From: an uncultured Bacilli bacterium
GTDB lineage: Bacteria; Bacillota_I; Bacilli_A; RF39; UBA660
DNA length: 64,000 nucleotides
Direction of reading: 5' to 3'
NCBI GenBank assembly: GCA_910579535.1
Contig: CAJTUR010000002.1
Location: 1 to 64,000 of the forward strand
Of the stretch, positions 51,974-60,115 are shown piece after piece; positions within the stretch are counted from its first letter, which is position 1; each line of letters opens with the position of its first letter. The position numbers were made by a program, and so were the translations under genes. The notes beneath the pieces are model-generated. The model saw only the letters and a program-made list of their open reading frames with translations. It had not been told where the DNA came from and made no database searches.

Positions 51974-53678
51974 TTTTAATAAAACCTAGTAATATGGAAT
52001 TAGAATTATTTTTATCTATACTAATATCAATTTCTTTTTCAGCTATAAACTCATGTAAATTTATTAACTTAGCATTTTTTAAATTATTCATAATATCATT
52101 GTAATCTTGGTTATTATAATTTATATAATCCAGAAAATCTTTTTCAAAACCATCATGGTGATTTGAAAATAAAATATTATTTGATAAAAATAATTTACAT
52201 ATCTCATCCATATGATTTTCTATATTTTCTATTCTTTCTTCTTTATCATTACATTCAAAATACTTTCCATCTAGTGATTCTAAGTTTAATAACTCTTTTA
52301 GTTCATTCTTTGATGAATCACATAAATACTTAATACTTCTTGTAATGCCAGCATAATAGTATTTACCAGTAGTTTTTTTGAAAACATCATTGTCTGTTTT
52401 AATATAAACTTCAATCCCAAGTGATTCTAGTAATTCTTTAGTCTTTTCAAAAGCTATTCCATTAACAGAAAAAATACCAACTTTATTATCAAAAATGTAA
52501 TCTCTAAACTTTTGATCACATGATAGCAGTAAGCTATAAAAATATTTTTCCGATACTCCTTCTATCAAAATAACTTTGTCATAATACATCATTTCAGAAA
52601 TTTCAACATTAATCAAATAACCATATTTTTTAAACTCATCATTATCTACATTATAAGTAAATATTTTCCTTCTAAATTCTTCAACCTTTTCATCATAAAA
52701 TCTTTGTATTTTTAAAATTTGATTTGTTTTTTCAAAGTCTACAACATGTGGTGAATGAGTTGTAACTATCATTTGACTAGGATTAAAAGATAGTATTGAG
52801 TCTATATAATATTTTTGAAGTAAAACGTATAAATGATTTTCTGGTTCTTCAACTATTATTATCTTCTTTCTATCATCATTATAAGTTTTTTCCTTTAATA
52901 ACATAGAAAAAATCTTATTTTTACCATCACCAATATTATTCACCATATTGCCATTGCTGTCCAATGTTGAAATTTCTAGTGATTTATATATATTATCAAC
53001 ATGCACATTAGGTACTAATTCAAATGACATTCCATCAAACATCTTCTCAAATCTTCCTAAATCATTAATATCTTTCAATATTTCTGCAAGTGCTTCTTCA
53101 TTCTTAACCGTATCAGTTAACATTTTAATCGAATCTTCAAATTCCTTACTCAATTTTGTATTATTTTCAACATGTTTGGCTTCTTTGTATTCAAAAAAAT
53201 GTTTAGTTTCTGATTTGGTATCATATGTAGGATTAATATATATAACAGACAAAACTTTATCAATTGGATTTTGCTTTGTTATATTATATTCCTTATAATC
53301 TTTATCTAAATCTCCAATTAATAATTCATCTTCATATATCAATACATCGCCATTATACTTTGATACTAATTTAACATAAACATACTTCTCACCATTATTT
53401 TCATGAATAACTTCATGTAAAATTGCTAATTGTTCATTATCAAGATCATCTACTACAAGCTTAATATTAATTATAATATCTTGTTTATTATCCATTGTCG
53501 AATCAGATTCTTGAAATGGAATTCTTCTTTTATTATAATCTAACACTTTCAATATTGCTGCACATATATTACTCTTCCCAGAATCATTTTGTCCAATTAT
53601 TGTTACTATATTATTAATATTTTCAATTTTTATATCTATTCCTCTAAAATTTTTAATTTCTAAAAATGAAATATGCAT
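51966..53678 (-). CDS. gajA: GajA-like OLD-family ATPase/TOPRIM nuclease (Gabija)
   Basis: I start at ATG 53678 (MHISFLEIKNFRGI), which begins the usual OLD ATPase fold; the longer frame from 53777 runs through a hairpin. 570 residues: Walker A TIIGQNDSGKSN, Walker B IIIVEEPENHLYVLLQ, switch TTHSPHVVDF, then a TOPRIM domain with VILIEGVSEKYFYSLLL and IKTDND acidic residues. This matches GajA, which cuts DNA and is controlled by nucleotides. It is followed by GajB with an 8-nt overlap. It sits in an integrative element, as defence systems often do. Confidence 0.93.
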   Translation of the reverse strand: MHISFLEIKNFRGIDIKIENINNIVTIIGQNDSGKSNICAAILKVLDYNKRRIPFQESDSTMDNKQDIIINIKLVVDDLDNEQLAILHEVIHENNGEKYVYVKLVSKYNGDVLIYEDELLIGDLDKDYKEYNITKQNPIDKVLSVIYINPTYDTKSETKHFFEYKEAKHVENNTKLSKEFEDSIKMLTDTVKNEEALAEILKDINDLGRFEKMFDGMSFELVPNVHVDNIYKSLEISTLDSNGNMVNNIGDGKNKIFSMLLKEKTYNDDRKKIIIVEEPENHLYVLLQKYYIDSILSFNPSQMIVTTHSPHVVDFEKTNQILKIQRFYDEKVEEFRRKIFTYNVDNDEFKKYGYLINVEISEMMYYDKVILIEGVSEKYFYSLLLSCDQKFRDYIFDNKVGIFSVNGIAFEKTKELLESLGIEVYIKTDNDVFKKTTGKYYYAGITRSIKYLCDSSKNELKELLNLESLDGKYFECNDKEERIENIENHMDEICKLFLSNNILFSNHHDGFEKDFLDYINYNNQDYNDIMNNLKNAKLINLHEFIAEKEIDISIDKNNSNSILLGFIKND

Positions 53679-53739
53679 AAACTCACAACCTTTACTCCCA
53701 AAACTATTACAAAAATATAATCTTATTAATACCCCTTTA

Positions 53740-53791
53740 TGACAAGATGACAGTTTTAGCGAGGGTGACTCAAGCAACTGTCATCTTGTCA
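53740..53791. repeat. Perfect 16-bp inverted repeat with 20-nt loop
   Basis: TGACAAGATGACAGTT (53740-53755) and AACTGTCATCTTGTCA (53776-53791) are exact reverse complements. There is no T-run next to either arm on its transcript strand, so it is not a standard terminator. It lies between the dehydrogenase stop and GajA. Confidence 0.9.
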
Positions 53792-53807
53792 TTTTAACAT
53801 TCTTTTG

Positions 53808-54743
53808 TTATTTCTCTTTACTCACAATATTTTGAGGTTTATCATTTACTAAATTGATTACATTATCACACCATATTGCAACTAATCTATCTATTGCTTC
53901 TTTTGTATAAAATGCATAAGGTGCTGTTGCCATAATATTTCCTTTATATTCATACATTTTCTTTTCATTACCATACAATTCAAAAGCATAACTTATTTCT
54001 TCTTTTTCAGCCCTATTAAGAAGTAAATCATGATTATACAATTCTCTAGGATTATTAACTACATTAATAAACGCATTACCATTCATTGCATTGATTAAAT
54101 CATCTGTTATTAGTTTGCCTGTTTCTTCATTTGTAGCAAATGCTGGAAAAATAAAATCCGCTTCTTTAAATATAGTTTCTAAATCTACTTTTTTATAATT
54201 ATTTTGTTTTTCACTTCTATTCCAATAAATAACATTCATACCTAATGCTTGACATATATCTGCTATTTTAGATCCTATTGTTCCAAGTCCAATAATACCT
54301 GCTGTTTTGTTTCTTATTTCAGTAGTTAGCATATATTGTGAATAATCCATTTTATAATCTGTTTTTGCTTGAATTGGAAATTTTTTTGCTAAACACATCA
54401 TAAGAAATATTCCATATTCAGCAACCGAATCAGTTGAATATTTTGGTATATTGCATACAACGATATTATTATTTTTACAATAATCTAAATCTATCCAATC
54501 AAATGCTGTTGTTGATAAACAAACCCCTTTTAAATTCTTAATTTTACTTAAATGATTAGCATTAATATCCCAATCATACCAATCTGGATCTACTACTAAT
54601 ATTTTTTCTTCTTCATCTGTTAAATATGGTGCTTCATCTAAATCAAAAGTATCTTCCAAAAAGATAAGTTCTCCAACTTGACTTAATTCTTGAATTTGCT
54701 TTTCAATAAAACTATTTTTTGTATATGTTATATATAATTTCAT
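53808..54743 (-). CDS. D-2-hydroxyacid dehydrogenase-like protein with altered active site
   Basis: 311 residues of the D-isomer 2-hydroxyacid dehydrogenase family. The NAD site is clear (NKTAGIIGLGTIGSKIADIC). The catalytic positions look changed. The usual INxARG loop reads FINVVNNPREL, and the usual TPH before the last helix reads APYAFYTKEA, so the Arg and His appear lost. It may bind NAD(H) without normal dehydrogenase chemistry. It is 1 nt from the phosphatase gene upstream, so the two form a pair. Confidence 0.8.
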   Translation of the reverse strand: MKLYITYTKNSFIEKQIQELSQVGELIFLEDTFDLDEAPYLTDEEEKILVVDPDWYDWDINANHLSKIKNLKGVCLSTTAFDWIDLDYCKNNNIVVCNIPKYSTDSVAEYGIFLMMCLAKKFPIQAKTDYKMDYSQYMLTTEIRNKTAGIIGLGTIGSKIADICQALGMNVIYWNRSEKQNNYKKVDLETIFKEADFIFPAFATNEETGKLITDDLINAMNGNAFINVVNNPRELYNHDLLLNRAEKEEISYAFELYGNEKKMYEYKGNIMATAPYAFYTKEAIDRLVAIWCDNVINLVNDKPQNIVSKEK

Positions 54744-54744
54744 T

Positions 54745-55536
54745 TTATTTCTCCTCCAAATATTTTTTAATTGTATTTATAACTTCATTATGAACTTTAC
54801 CATTACTTATTACAGCACCTTTTATACTTTTATCATATCTTTGTTCCTCACCAAATAAGTTTGTTACTTTTCCACCAGCTTCTTCTACAATTACCTTTGC
54901 CGCTGCAATATCACAATTTTTGTGAGTTGTTCCAGGAAATATAGCTAAAATAAACTCTCCACTTGCAACACAAGTACAAGCTCTAATTATACTTCCTAAT
55001 CCAATGAAATATGTTTTCTTTCCTAATTCTTGTAATGCAGGAAATATATTATATTCAGCCTCAGGCCACATATCAAAGTGAGATACACTTTTCATATCTT
55101 CTAATTCATAATCATTTACAGACATCTTCTCTCCATTTTGATAAGCTCCTTGTCCTTTAATTGCTGAATATAGATTGTCAGTAAATGGATCATAAATAAC
55201 TCCAATAATAGATATTCCATCTATTACTAATGCTAAGGAAAATACTGCTACTGGTATATTTCTTGCATACATTGCAGTCCCATCAACTGGATCACATACC
55301 CATACATACTTACTTTCTCCAAATTGTTCTTCTTCACCATCAACAGAATGAGTTGGGAAGGTTTCTTTGACTTTTTTTATTAAATAAGAATTTATTTCTT
55401 TATCTGCTAAAGTAACAATTGTTTTATCTCCTTTATATGAAGAAATATCTTTTCTTGAAAAATATTTTTTCATAATTTGTCCTGCCTCTTTTGTTATTTC
55501 TTTCGCAAATTGTAAATAGTTTTCATATTCATTCAT
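54745..55536 (-). CDS. Inositol monophosphatase-family phosphatase
   Basis: 263 residues with the family metal motifs: VDGEEEQFG, WVCDPVDGTAMYARNIP and NCDIAAAKVIVEEAGGKV. Family members remove phosphate from inositol phosphates, PAP or sugars, using Mg. All metal residues are present, so it should be active. Together with the altered dehydrogenase it makes a two-gene unit of unknown role inside a defence-rich element. Confidence 0.9.
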   Translation of the reverse strand: MNEYENYLQFAKEITKEAGQIMKKYFSRKDISSYKGDKTIVTLADKEINSYLIKKVKETFPTHSVDGEEEQFGESKYVWVCDPVDGTAMYARNIPVAVFSLALVIDGISIIGVIYDPFTDNLYSAIKGQGAYQNGEKMSVNDYELEDMKSVSHFDMWPEAEYNIFPALQELGKKTYFIGLGSIIRACTCVASGEFILAIFPGTTHKNCDIAAAKVIVEEAGGKVTNLFGEEQRYDKSIKGAVISNGKVHNEVINTIKKYLEEK

Positions 55537-55557
55537 TTTACTAATTCCTCACTTTCT

Positions 55558-56574
55558 TTAATTATTTTCATTATTATCATTTAAAACTTTTTCAACTTCA
55601 CTTATTAGTTGTTCTTTATCAGGAATATAATATGTATATGTTGAAGTAAATAAGTTATTTGAAATACCATTTAAAGCAAATTCCATCATTACATTATCTT
55701 TTTCTGTACATAATATAATTCCAATCGGCTTGTTATCATTTTCATCATTTATAACTTGCTCATAATAGTTAAGATATAAGTTCATCTGTCCTAAATTTTC
55801 TGCTTTTAGATTATTCATTTTTAAATCAATTAAAACATAAGACTTTAAAAACTTATTATAGAAAACCATATCTACATAATAATTAGTATTATTTAAAGTT
55901 ATTCTTTGTTGACTACCAACAAACATAAATCCTTTTCCAAGTTCTAGTAAGAAATCTTCAATATGTTTAATCAATTTATACTCCAAATCTTTTTCAAGTA
56001 GAGGTTTTTGTTCTTTAATCCCCAAAAATTCAAATACATAAGGTTCTTTAATTAAATCACTAGGTTTAGCTAATACTTGTCCTTTTTTAGATAGTTCTAA
56101 AACTTTTTCTTTATTTGGCTTGCCATCAGAAAGTAATAATCTTTCATATAATGAAGTATCTAATTGCCTTTGCAGTTCTCTTACACTCCAATGTGAATTT
56201 ATACATTCATTTTCATAGAATTTCCTTTTAGAATCATCTTTAATTATTATTAACTCATTATAATGGGTCCAAGATAATTCAGGATTTATTTCTTCAAAAT
56301 CAGGATATGTTTTATAAAATATTCTCATATATTTTAAATTAGTATAAGAATATCCTTTACCTAAAAATTTAGTTAAATCATTTGATAACCCTTTTAACAC
56401 TTCTTTACCATATTCCAAACGATTATTGTATTCATTCTCATTTGATACTATAATTCTACCAATGTTCCAATATACATAAACTATTGAATTATTAATTTCT
56501 TTTGATAATTTAGATTTAACCTCATTTACTAATGTTGTTATTTCGTTAACCATTTTATTGTTTTCTTCTAACAT
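55558..56574 (-). CDS. YhcG-family PD-(D/E)XK nuclease (DUF1016)
   Basis: 338 residues. An N-terminal DUF1016 domain (IVYVYWNIGRIIVSNENEY, LGKGYSYTNLKYMRIFYKTYP, LSWTHYNELIIIKDDSKRKFY) is followed by HWSVRELQRQLDTSLYERLL. The C-terminal nuclease domain has NYYVDMVFYN and YVLIDLKMNNLKAENLGQM, fitting a D-(x)n-DxK site. Length and motifs are complete, unlike the copies at 22813 and 50073. A perfect 26-bp palindrome lies directly before its ribosome site (GGAAAGGA). Confidence 0.92.
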   Translation of the reverse strand: MLEENNKMVNEITTLVNEVKSKLSKEINNSIVYVYWNIGRIIVSNENEYNNRLEYGKEVLKGLSNDLTKFLGKGYSYTNLKYMRIFYKTYPDFEEINPELSWTHYNELIIIKDDSKRKFYENECINSHWSVRELQRQLDTSLYERLLLSDGKPNKEKVLELSKKGQVLAKPSDLIKEPYVFEFLGIKEQKPLLEKDLEYKLIKHIEDFLLELGKGFMFVGSQQRITLNNTNYYVDMVFYNKFLKSYVLIDLKMNNLKAENLGQMNLYLNYYEQVINDENDNKPIGIILCTEKDNVMMEFALNGISNNLFTSTYTYYIPDKEQLISEVEKVLNDNNENN

Positions 56575-56588
56575 AACTATTCCTTTCC

Positions 56589-56614
56589 AATTGGTCAGTC
56601 GCGACTGACCAATT
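56589..56614. promoter_or_regulatory. Perfect 26-bp palindrome upstream of yhcG
   Basis: The half-site AATTGGTCAGTCG is followed by its exact complement. It ends 15 bp before the YhcG ATG, overlapping the start of the ribosome site region. A damaged copy is found at 50113-50143 before a relic YhcG start. It fits an operator that travels with the gene, or a translation-blocking hairpin. Confidence 0.75.
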
Positions 56615-56656
56615 CATAAATGGCAATCATAGCCCTTATTTTTTTGCCATTTCAAT

Positions 56657-58033
56657 CTATTTCTTTAAAATCAACCAATTATGACTTTCTGATATTCCGA
56701 ATTTATTTTGATTTACTGAGTATAATACTTTAAAACCTATTTCATTTAGTATTTTAATGTATTCATCATAGTTATAGTAACTCCAATACATATCATTACC
56801 ACAAAAATCATTCCTATATTTAAAATTGCCAACATCTTCATCTCTTAATGTTAATAGTAAAATTCCATTATCATTAAGATGATTGTATATTTTTGTTAAT
56901 ATTTCTTTATGGTGATCTCTTGGAATATGTAATAAAGAGAATAACATCATAATTAAATGATAATTTGTTGTATATTCAAATTTTTCAATGTCTCCTTCAA
57001 TATATGTAGCATTTTGATTATTTTTTCTTGCTTGATTTATATGTTTTCTACTAAAGTCAACTCCAGTTAAATTAAATTTATTATCAACAAAATATCTATC
57101 GTATGGATATCCACTACCACAACCTAGATCTAATATATTTCCATTTGCTGGTAAATGACTTATTACTTGATCAAATATATCTTTTTCAAATGGAAGCAAT
57201 TCTCTTTTTCTATAGTCCTCTATGTATTTATTATTTTCATAACTTTCCTTTATCTTATTTTTAAATATTTCATCATTTAAAATTGACTCATCTAAATCTA
57301 TAAATCCATTCCTACTCCATAACCATAAAGCTGTATGAATATCAATTGGTTTATATTTTGTACCTTTAAATAAATCATTCCATCTATCAATCGCCATTAA
57401 TTGTACATCACTTCTATTTAATTCTTCATCAGTTATTAATCCTAATCTATGTGTAGCTTTTACTACATGAGTATCAGGAGCAACTGTTAAATTTTCAATA
57501 TTTTTATATTCTCTATCAGTATATTGCCAAATAACATACAACCAATAATTACATATTTTAGTACCTGATAAATAGGGAAACTTTTTCTTGTTTTCTTTTT
57601 GAATAAAATCTCTTATTTTATCAACATCATTATCTAGCTCATCAAATAATCTTCTTATATCACCATCATATAGTTCTACAATTGTATTACATAAAGCTAA
57701 CCATATTTCAGTTTGTTTCTGCTTTTGTAAAGCAACTTTATATTTTGTTAGTGCATATTGAACCTCTTCAAAAGACTTTTCTAAACATATTTTAGGATCA
57801 AATACAAATCTAGTTTCTTCATCTTGATATGTTTTATTGGCACTCTCCCATAAAGTATAAGAATTTCTTTGATAATTAAGTGCCATTGGTAAAGTAAAAT
57901 AAATATAGTTCTCTTTAGAATCTTTTTCAAAATGTGGATTCTCATCTTCTGGCATAACCTCTCCACCAAGTTCTCCCTTTTTCCACATCATATATAAAAT
58001 ATCAACTTTTTTTAATATCTTTTCTTTATTCAT
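56657..58033 (-). CDS. HhH-GPD DNA-glycosylase-like domain fused to SAM methyltransferase
   Basis: 458 residues from ATG 58033. Residues about 90-250 contain KKFPYLSGTKICNYWLYVIW and TVAPDTHVVKATHRLGLI, the helix-hairpin-helix and conserved-Asp region of HhH-GPD base-excision glycosylases (Lys162 and Asp190 in the long numbering). Residues about 290-461 are a class I methyltransferase: GNILDLGCGSGYPYDRYF, LTGVDFSRKHINQARKN, YIEGDIEKF and LIMMLFSLLHIPRD. Target unknown; removal or modification of a base in phage or self DNA is an inference. It lies 8 nt after the XRE gene upstream. Confidence 0.75.
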   Translation of the reverse strand: MNKEKILKKVDILYMMWKKGELGGEVMPEDENPHFEKDSKENYIYFTLPMALNYQRNSYTLWESANKTYQDEETRFVFDPKICLEKSFEEVQYALTKYKVALQKQKQTEIWLALCNTIVELYDGDIRRLFDELDNDVDKIRDFIQKENKKKFPYLSGTKICNYWLYVIWQYTDREYKNIENLTVAPDTHVVKATHRLGLITDEELNRSDVQLMAIDRWNDLFKGTKYKPIDIHTALWLWSRNGFIDLDESILNDEIFKNKIKESYENNKYIEDYRKRELLPFEKDIFDQVISHLPANGNILDLGCGSGYPYDRYFVDNKFNLTGVDFSRKHINQARKNNQNATYIEGDIEKFEYTTNYHLIMMLFSLLHIPRDHHKEILTKIYNHLNDNGILLLTLRDEDVGNFKYRNDFCGNDMYWSYYNYDEYIKILNEIGFKVLYSVNQNKFGISESHNWLILKK

Positions 58034-58050
58034 AATATACAAACTTCTTT

Positions 58051-58575
58051 CTACAAGTCTTTTGGCAATTTACTATAATCATATTTCTTAGCAACAGGTT
58101 CTAAATCCTTTAATGCTTGATTAATTTCTTCTATTGCTTTTTCTATTGAATAATCAAATTCAGGATGATTATTTAAAATTTCTAATTTATGGGAAATTCT
58201 AAATAAGTTTTCCATTACAATCCTTGTTGATTCTCTTTTATTACTATCCCAGTCCAAAATATCATATTTAAAAATTCTTGCTTCTTTAATAATATTTTTT
58301 AAATCTCTAGAAGATTTATTTTTAAATTCATCATTGGAAAACCAATTTGTTAAGGCATCATATCCTGCTGCTCTTAGTAATTGTTCTAAAGATAAATCCA
58401 ATTCTTCAGCAATTTTTCTTAATATTTCTATATCAGGCTTTTTAACTTTTCCATTTTCAAGATCATTTAAAGATGTATTACTTAATCCTATTCTTCTTGC
58501 TAGTTCTCTTTGAGAAAAGTTCTTTATGTCTCTTCCACCTTCAATTAAAGATTTTAAAGTAAGTTCTTTTTCCAT
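58051..58575 (-). CDS. XRE-family repressor of the element
   Basis: 174 residues. The N-terminal helix-turn-helix is clear (SQRELARRIGLSNTSLNDLE, then NGKVKKPDIEILRKIAEELD). The C-terminal 100 residues are helical with no known domain. It is divergent from the element's core genes across a region with repeated TTGTAAG boxes that overlap both promoters, so it probably represses itself, the cargo and the mobility genes. Confidence 0.88.
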   Translation of the reverse strand: MEKELTLKSLIEGGRDIKNFSQRELARRIGLSNTSLNDLENGKVKKPDIEILRKIAEELDLSLEQLLRAAGYDALTNWFSNDEFKNKSSRDLKNIIKEARIFKYDILDWDSNKRESTRIVMENLFRISHKLEILNNHPEFDYSIEKAIEEINQALKDLEPVAKKYDYSKLPKDL

Positions 58576-58622
58576 AACAAAATACTCCTTTATTTATTAG
58601 GGTATAATATAATCCCAAAACC

Positions 58623-58723
58623 ATTATAACATATCTTGTAAGTTTTTCACAACATTTTTGTAAGTTTTTCTTGACAATAAAGTTTAATTATTGCATAATA
58701 GAATTGTAAGGATAGCCTTACAA
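58623..58723. promoter_or_regulatory. Divergent promoters with TTGTAAG operator boxes
   Basis: Plus strand: TTGACA (58671-58676), 17 bp, CATAAT (58694-58699). Minus strand: TTGTGA (58647-58652), 18 bp, TATAAT with TG extension (58623-58628). TTGTAAG occurs at 58636-58642 and 58658-58664 (22 bp apart). A further copy at 58704-58711 forms an inverted repeat with CCTTACAA (58716-58723). One box lies inside each promoter. Confidence 0.8.
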
Positions 58724-58742
58724 GGTAGAAAGGAGGGATTAG

Positions 58743-58976
58743 ATGACTGCTGAGGAAACTTTAGAAATCGTTTCAAAACAATGGTGTAGTTTAGAAGATT
58801 TAATGAAGATTAGCCAAGTTGGTAGAAACTCTGCTCTAAAGATTAAAAGAAATATTAGAGAGAAACTAACCAAACAAGGCTATATGGTTCCAAAGCATGT
58901 AGTACCTATGAAAGAAGTTGTAGATTATTTAGATATTAATATCAGTTATTTAGAATCTAGAATTAAGAAAGGATAA
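58743..58976 (+). CDS. Small DNA-binding protein of the element
   Basis: 77 residues. A probable helix-turn-helix is visible (SLEDLMKISQVGRNSALKIK, then RNIREKLTKQGYMVPKHVVP). Length and position suggest an excisionase-like or DUF3173-like protein. RBS AAAGGAGG lies just upstream. It starts the plus-strand mobility operon and ends 4 nt before the ATPase gene. Confidence 0.7.
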   Translation: MTAEETLEIVSKQWCSLEDLMKISQVGRNSALKIKRNIREKLTKQGYMVPKHVVPMKEVVDYLDINISYLESRIKKG

Positions 58977-58980
58977 GAAT

Positions 58981-59937
58981 ATGAAGCTAATTGAAGAATT
59001 AGATACAAGCATAAAAAAAGACATCATAATCAAAGGATTAATGAGGTCTAAAGGTGTTTATTTACTTGTATCAAAACCTAAGGTAGGAAAGTCTATGTTG
59101 GCACTGCAACTTTCCTACTGTCTCACAAATGGATTACCATTTCTAGGACACCAAGTAACTCTATCACCTGTATTATATATTAGCACAGAGTCCGATTTTG
59201 GTCAATTACAGGACAGATATAAAACACTGGATTTAGTACCAAAAGAGGATTCTTTATTTGTTATAGATAGAGATGGAAAACCTAATATAAGTATATTCGA
59301 TCACGAATGGGAAATCGCTGAATTTGCTGGTGATAAAACAACAAATAAATTAGTAATTATTGATATGCTTAAAGATATGGATTTAGGTATTTCTTATGAT
59401 ATAAATGATTTTCAAGATGTAGCACAAAAACTTATGCCTAAGTTAAGAGAATTATGTGAAAAATATAATCTTACAATATTATTTACGCATCACTTAAATA
59501 AAAGAAATGAAACATTAGGTAGTACAGCTTTTGATGCTTGTATAGATGGAAAAATAACTTTGTTTGAAACTAGAAACGACCATAATCACTTAATTATGAA
59601 AGTGATTAATAGAGATTTTCCTGGATTTGATATAAATTTAAAAAGAAATGAAAATCAAACTTTTAAAATTAGTAATCCTATTGAAGATGATGAACTTGAT
59701 GAAAATTTAATATTCTTTATCAAATATGCATCTTTAAAAAAAGATTTTGAATTTACTCCTACCAGTATTATTCATGATGCTAAATTAAAAACAACAGCAT
59801 TACGATTTGGTAGGATGTTAAATGCAAATATGGGCTTATTACAAAAAGAAGGACTTCATATTACAAAAAATAGAACAAGTAATAAAAGAAATTACCATTG
59901 TATATATGAAGAACCTATACTTGAAGATGATGAATAA
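58981..59937 (+). CDS. RepA-like AAA ATPase
   Basis: 318 residues. A RecA-like ATPase of the AAA_25/RepA group: Walker A VSKPKVGKSMLALQLSY, VLYISTESDFGQLQ, Walker B KLVIIDMLKDMDLG, and ILFTHHLNKRNETLGST. The C-terminal third is a winged-helix-like segment. Helicase-loader or replication functions of this kind occur in mobile elements that replicate after excision. It is between the small HTH gene and the oriT region. Confidence 0.88.
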   Translation: MKLIEELDTSIKKDIIIKGLMRSKGVYLLVSKPKVGKSMLALQLSYCLTNGLPFLGHQVTLSPVLYISTESDFGQLQDRYKTLDLVPKEDSLFVIDRDGKPNISIFDHEWEIAEFAGDKTTNKLVIIDMLKDMDLGISYDINDFQDVAQKLMPKLRELCEKYNLTILFTHHLNKRNETLGSTAFDACIDGKITLFETRNDHNHLIMKVINRDFPGFDINLKRNENQTFKISNPIEDDELDENLIFFIKYASLKKDFEFTPTSIIHDAKLKTTALRFGRMLNANMGLLQKEGLHITKNRTSNKRNYHCIYEEPILEDDE

Positions 59938-59944
59938 TCATCTT

Positions 59945-60100
59945 CTAAAATAAGAACGAGGCACGTTTTGTTACGAAGTAATGAAAGTGGCGATAGTGAT
60001 TATTTTGGGATTTTTAAGGGTAAAATCCTTAAACTCACAATTGGGCTATGCCCTAGTGAGATAGGTCATAAATGACCTCTACTACTAACGCAGCAAAAGC
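59945..60100 (+). other. Candidate oriT region
   Basis: Three consecutive inverted repeats lie just before the relaxase gene: TTTAAGG/CCTTAAA (60013-60033); CTCAC..GGGC-TAT-GCCC..GTGAG (60034-60060); AGGTCAT/ATGACCT (60063-60078). MobV relaxases nick beside such repeats, normally upstream of their own gene. The exact nick site cannot be chosen by eye. Confidence 0.65.
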
Positions 60101-60115
60101 AAAGGAGGATAAAAA

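Noticed and set aside
53679..53777. N-terminal extension of GajA
   Set aside because: It runs through the 16-bp hairpin and precedes the conserved OLD start; MHISFLEIKNFRG is the natural N-terminus.
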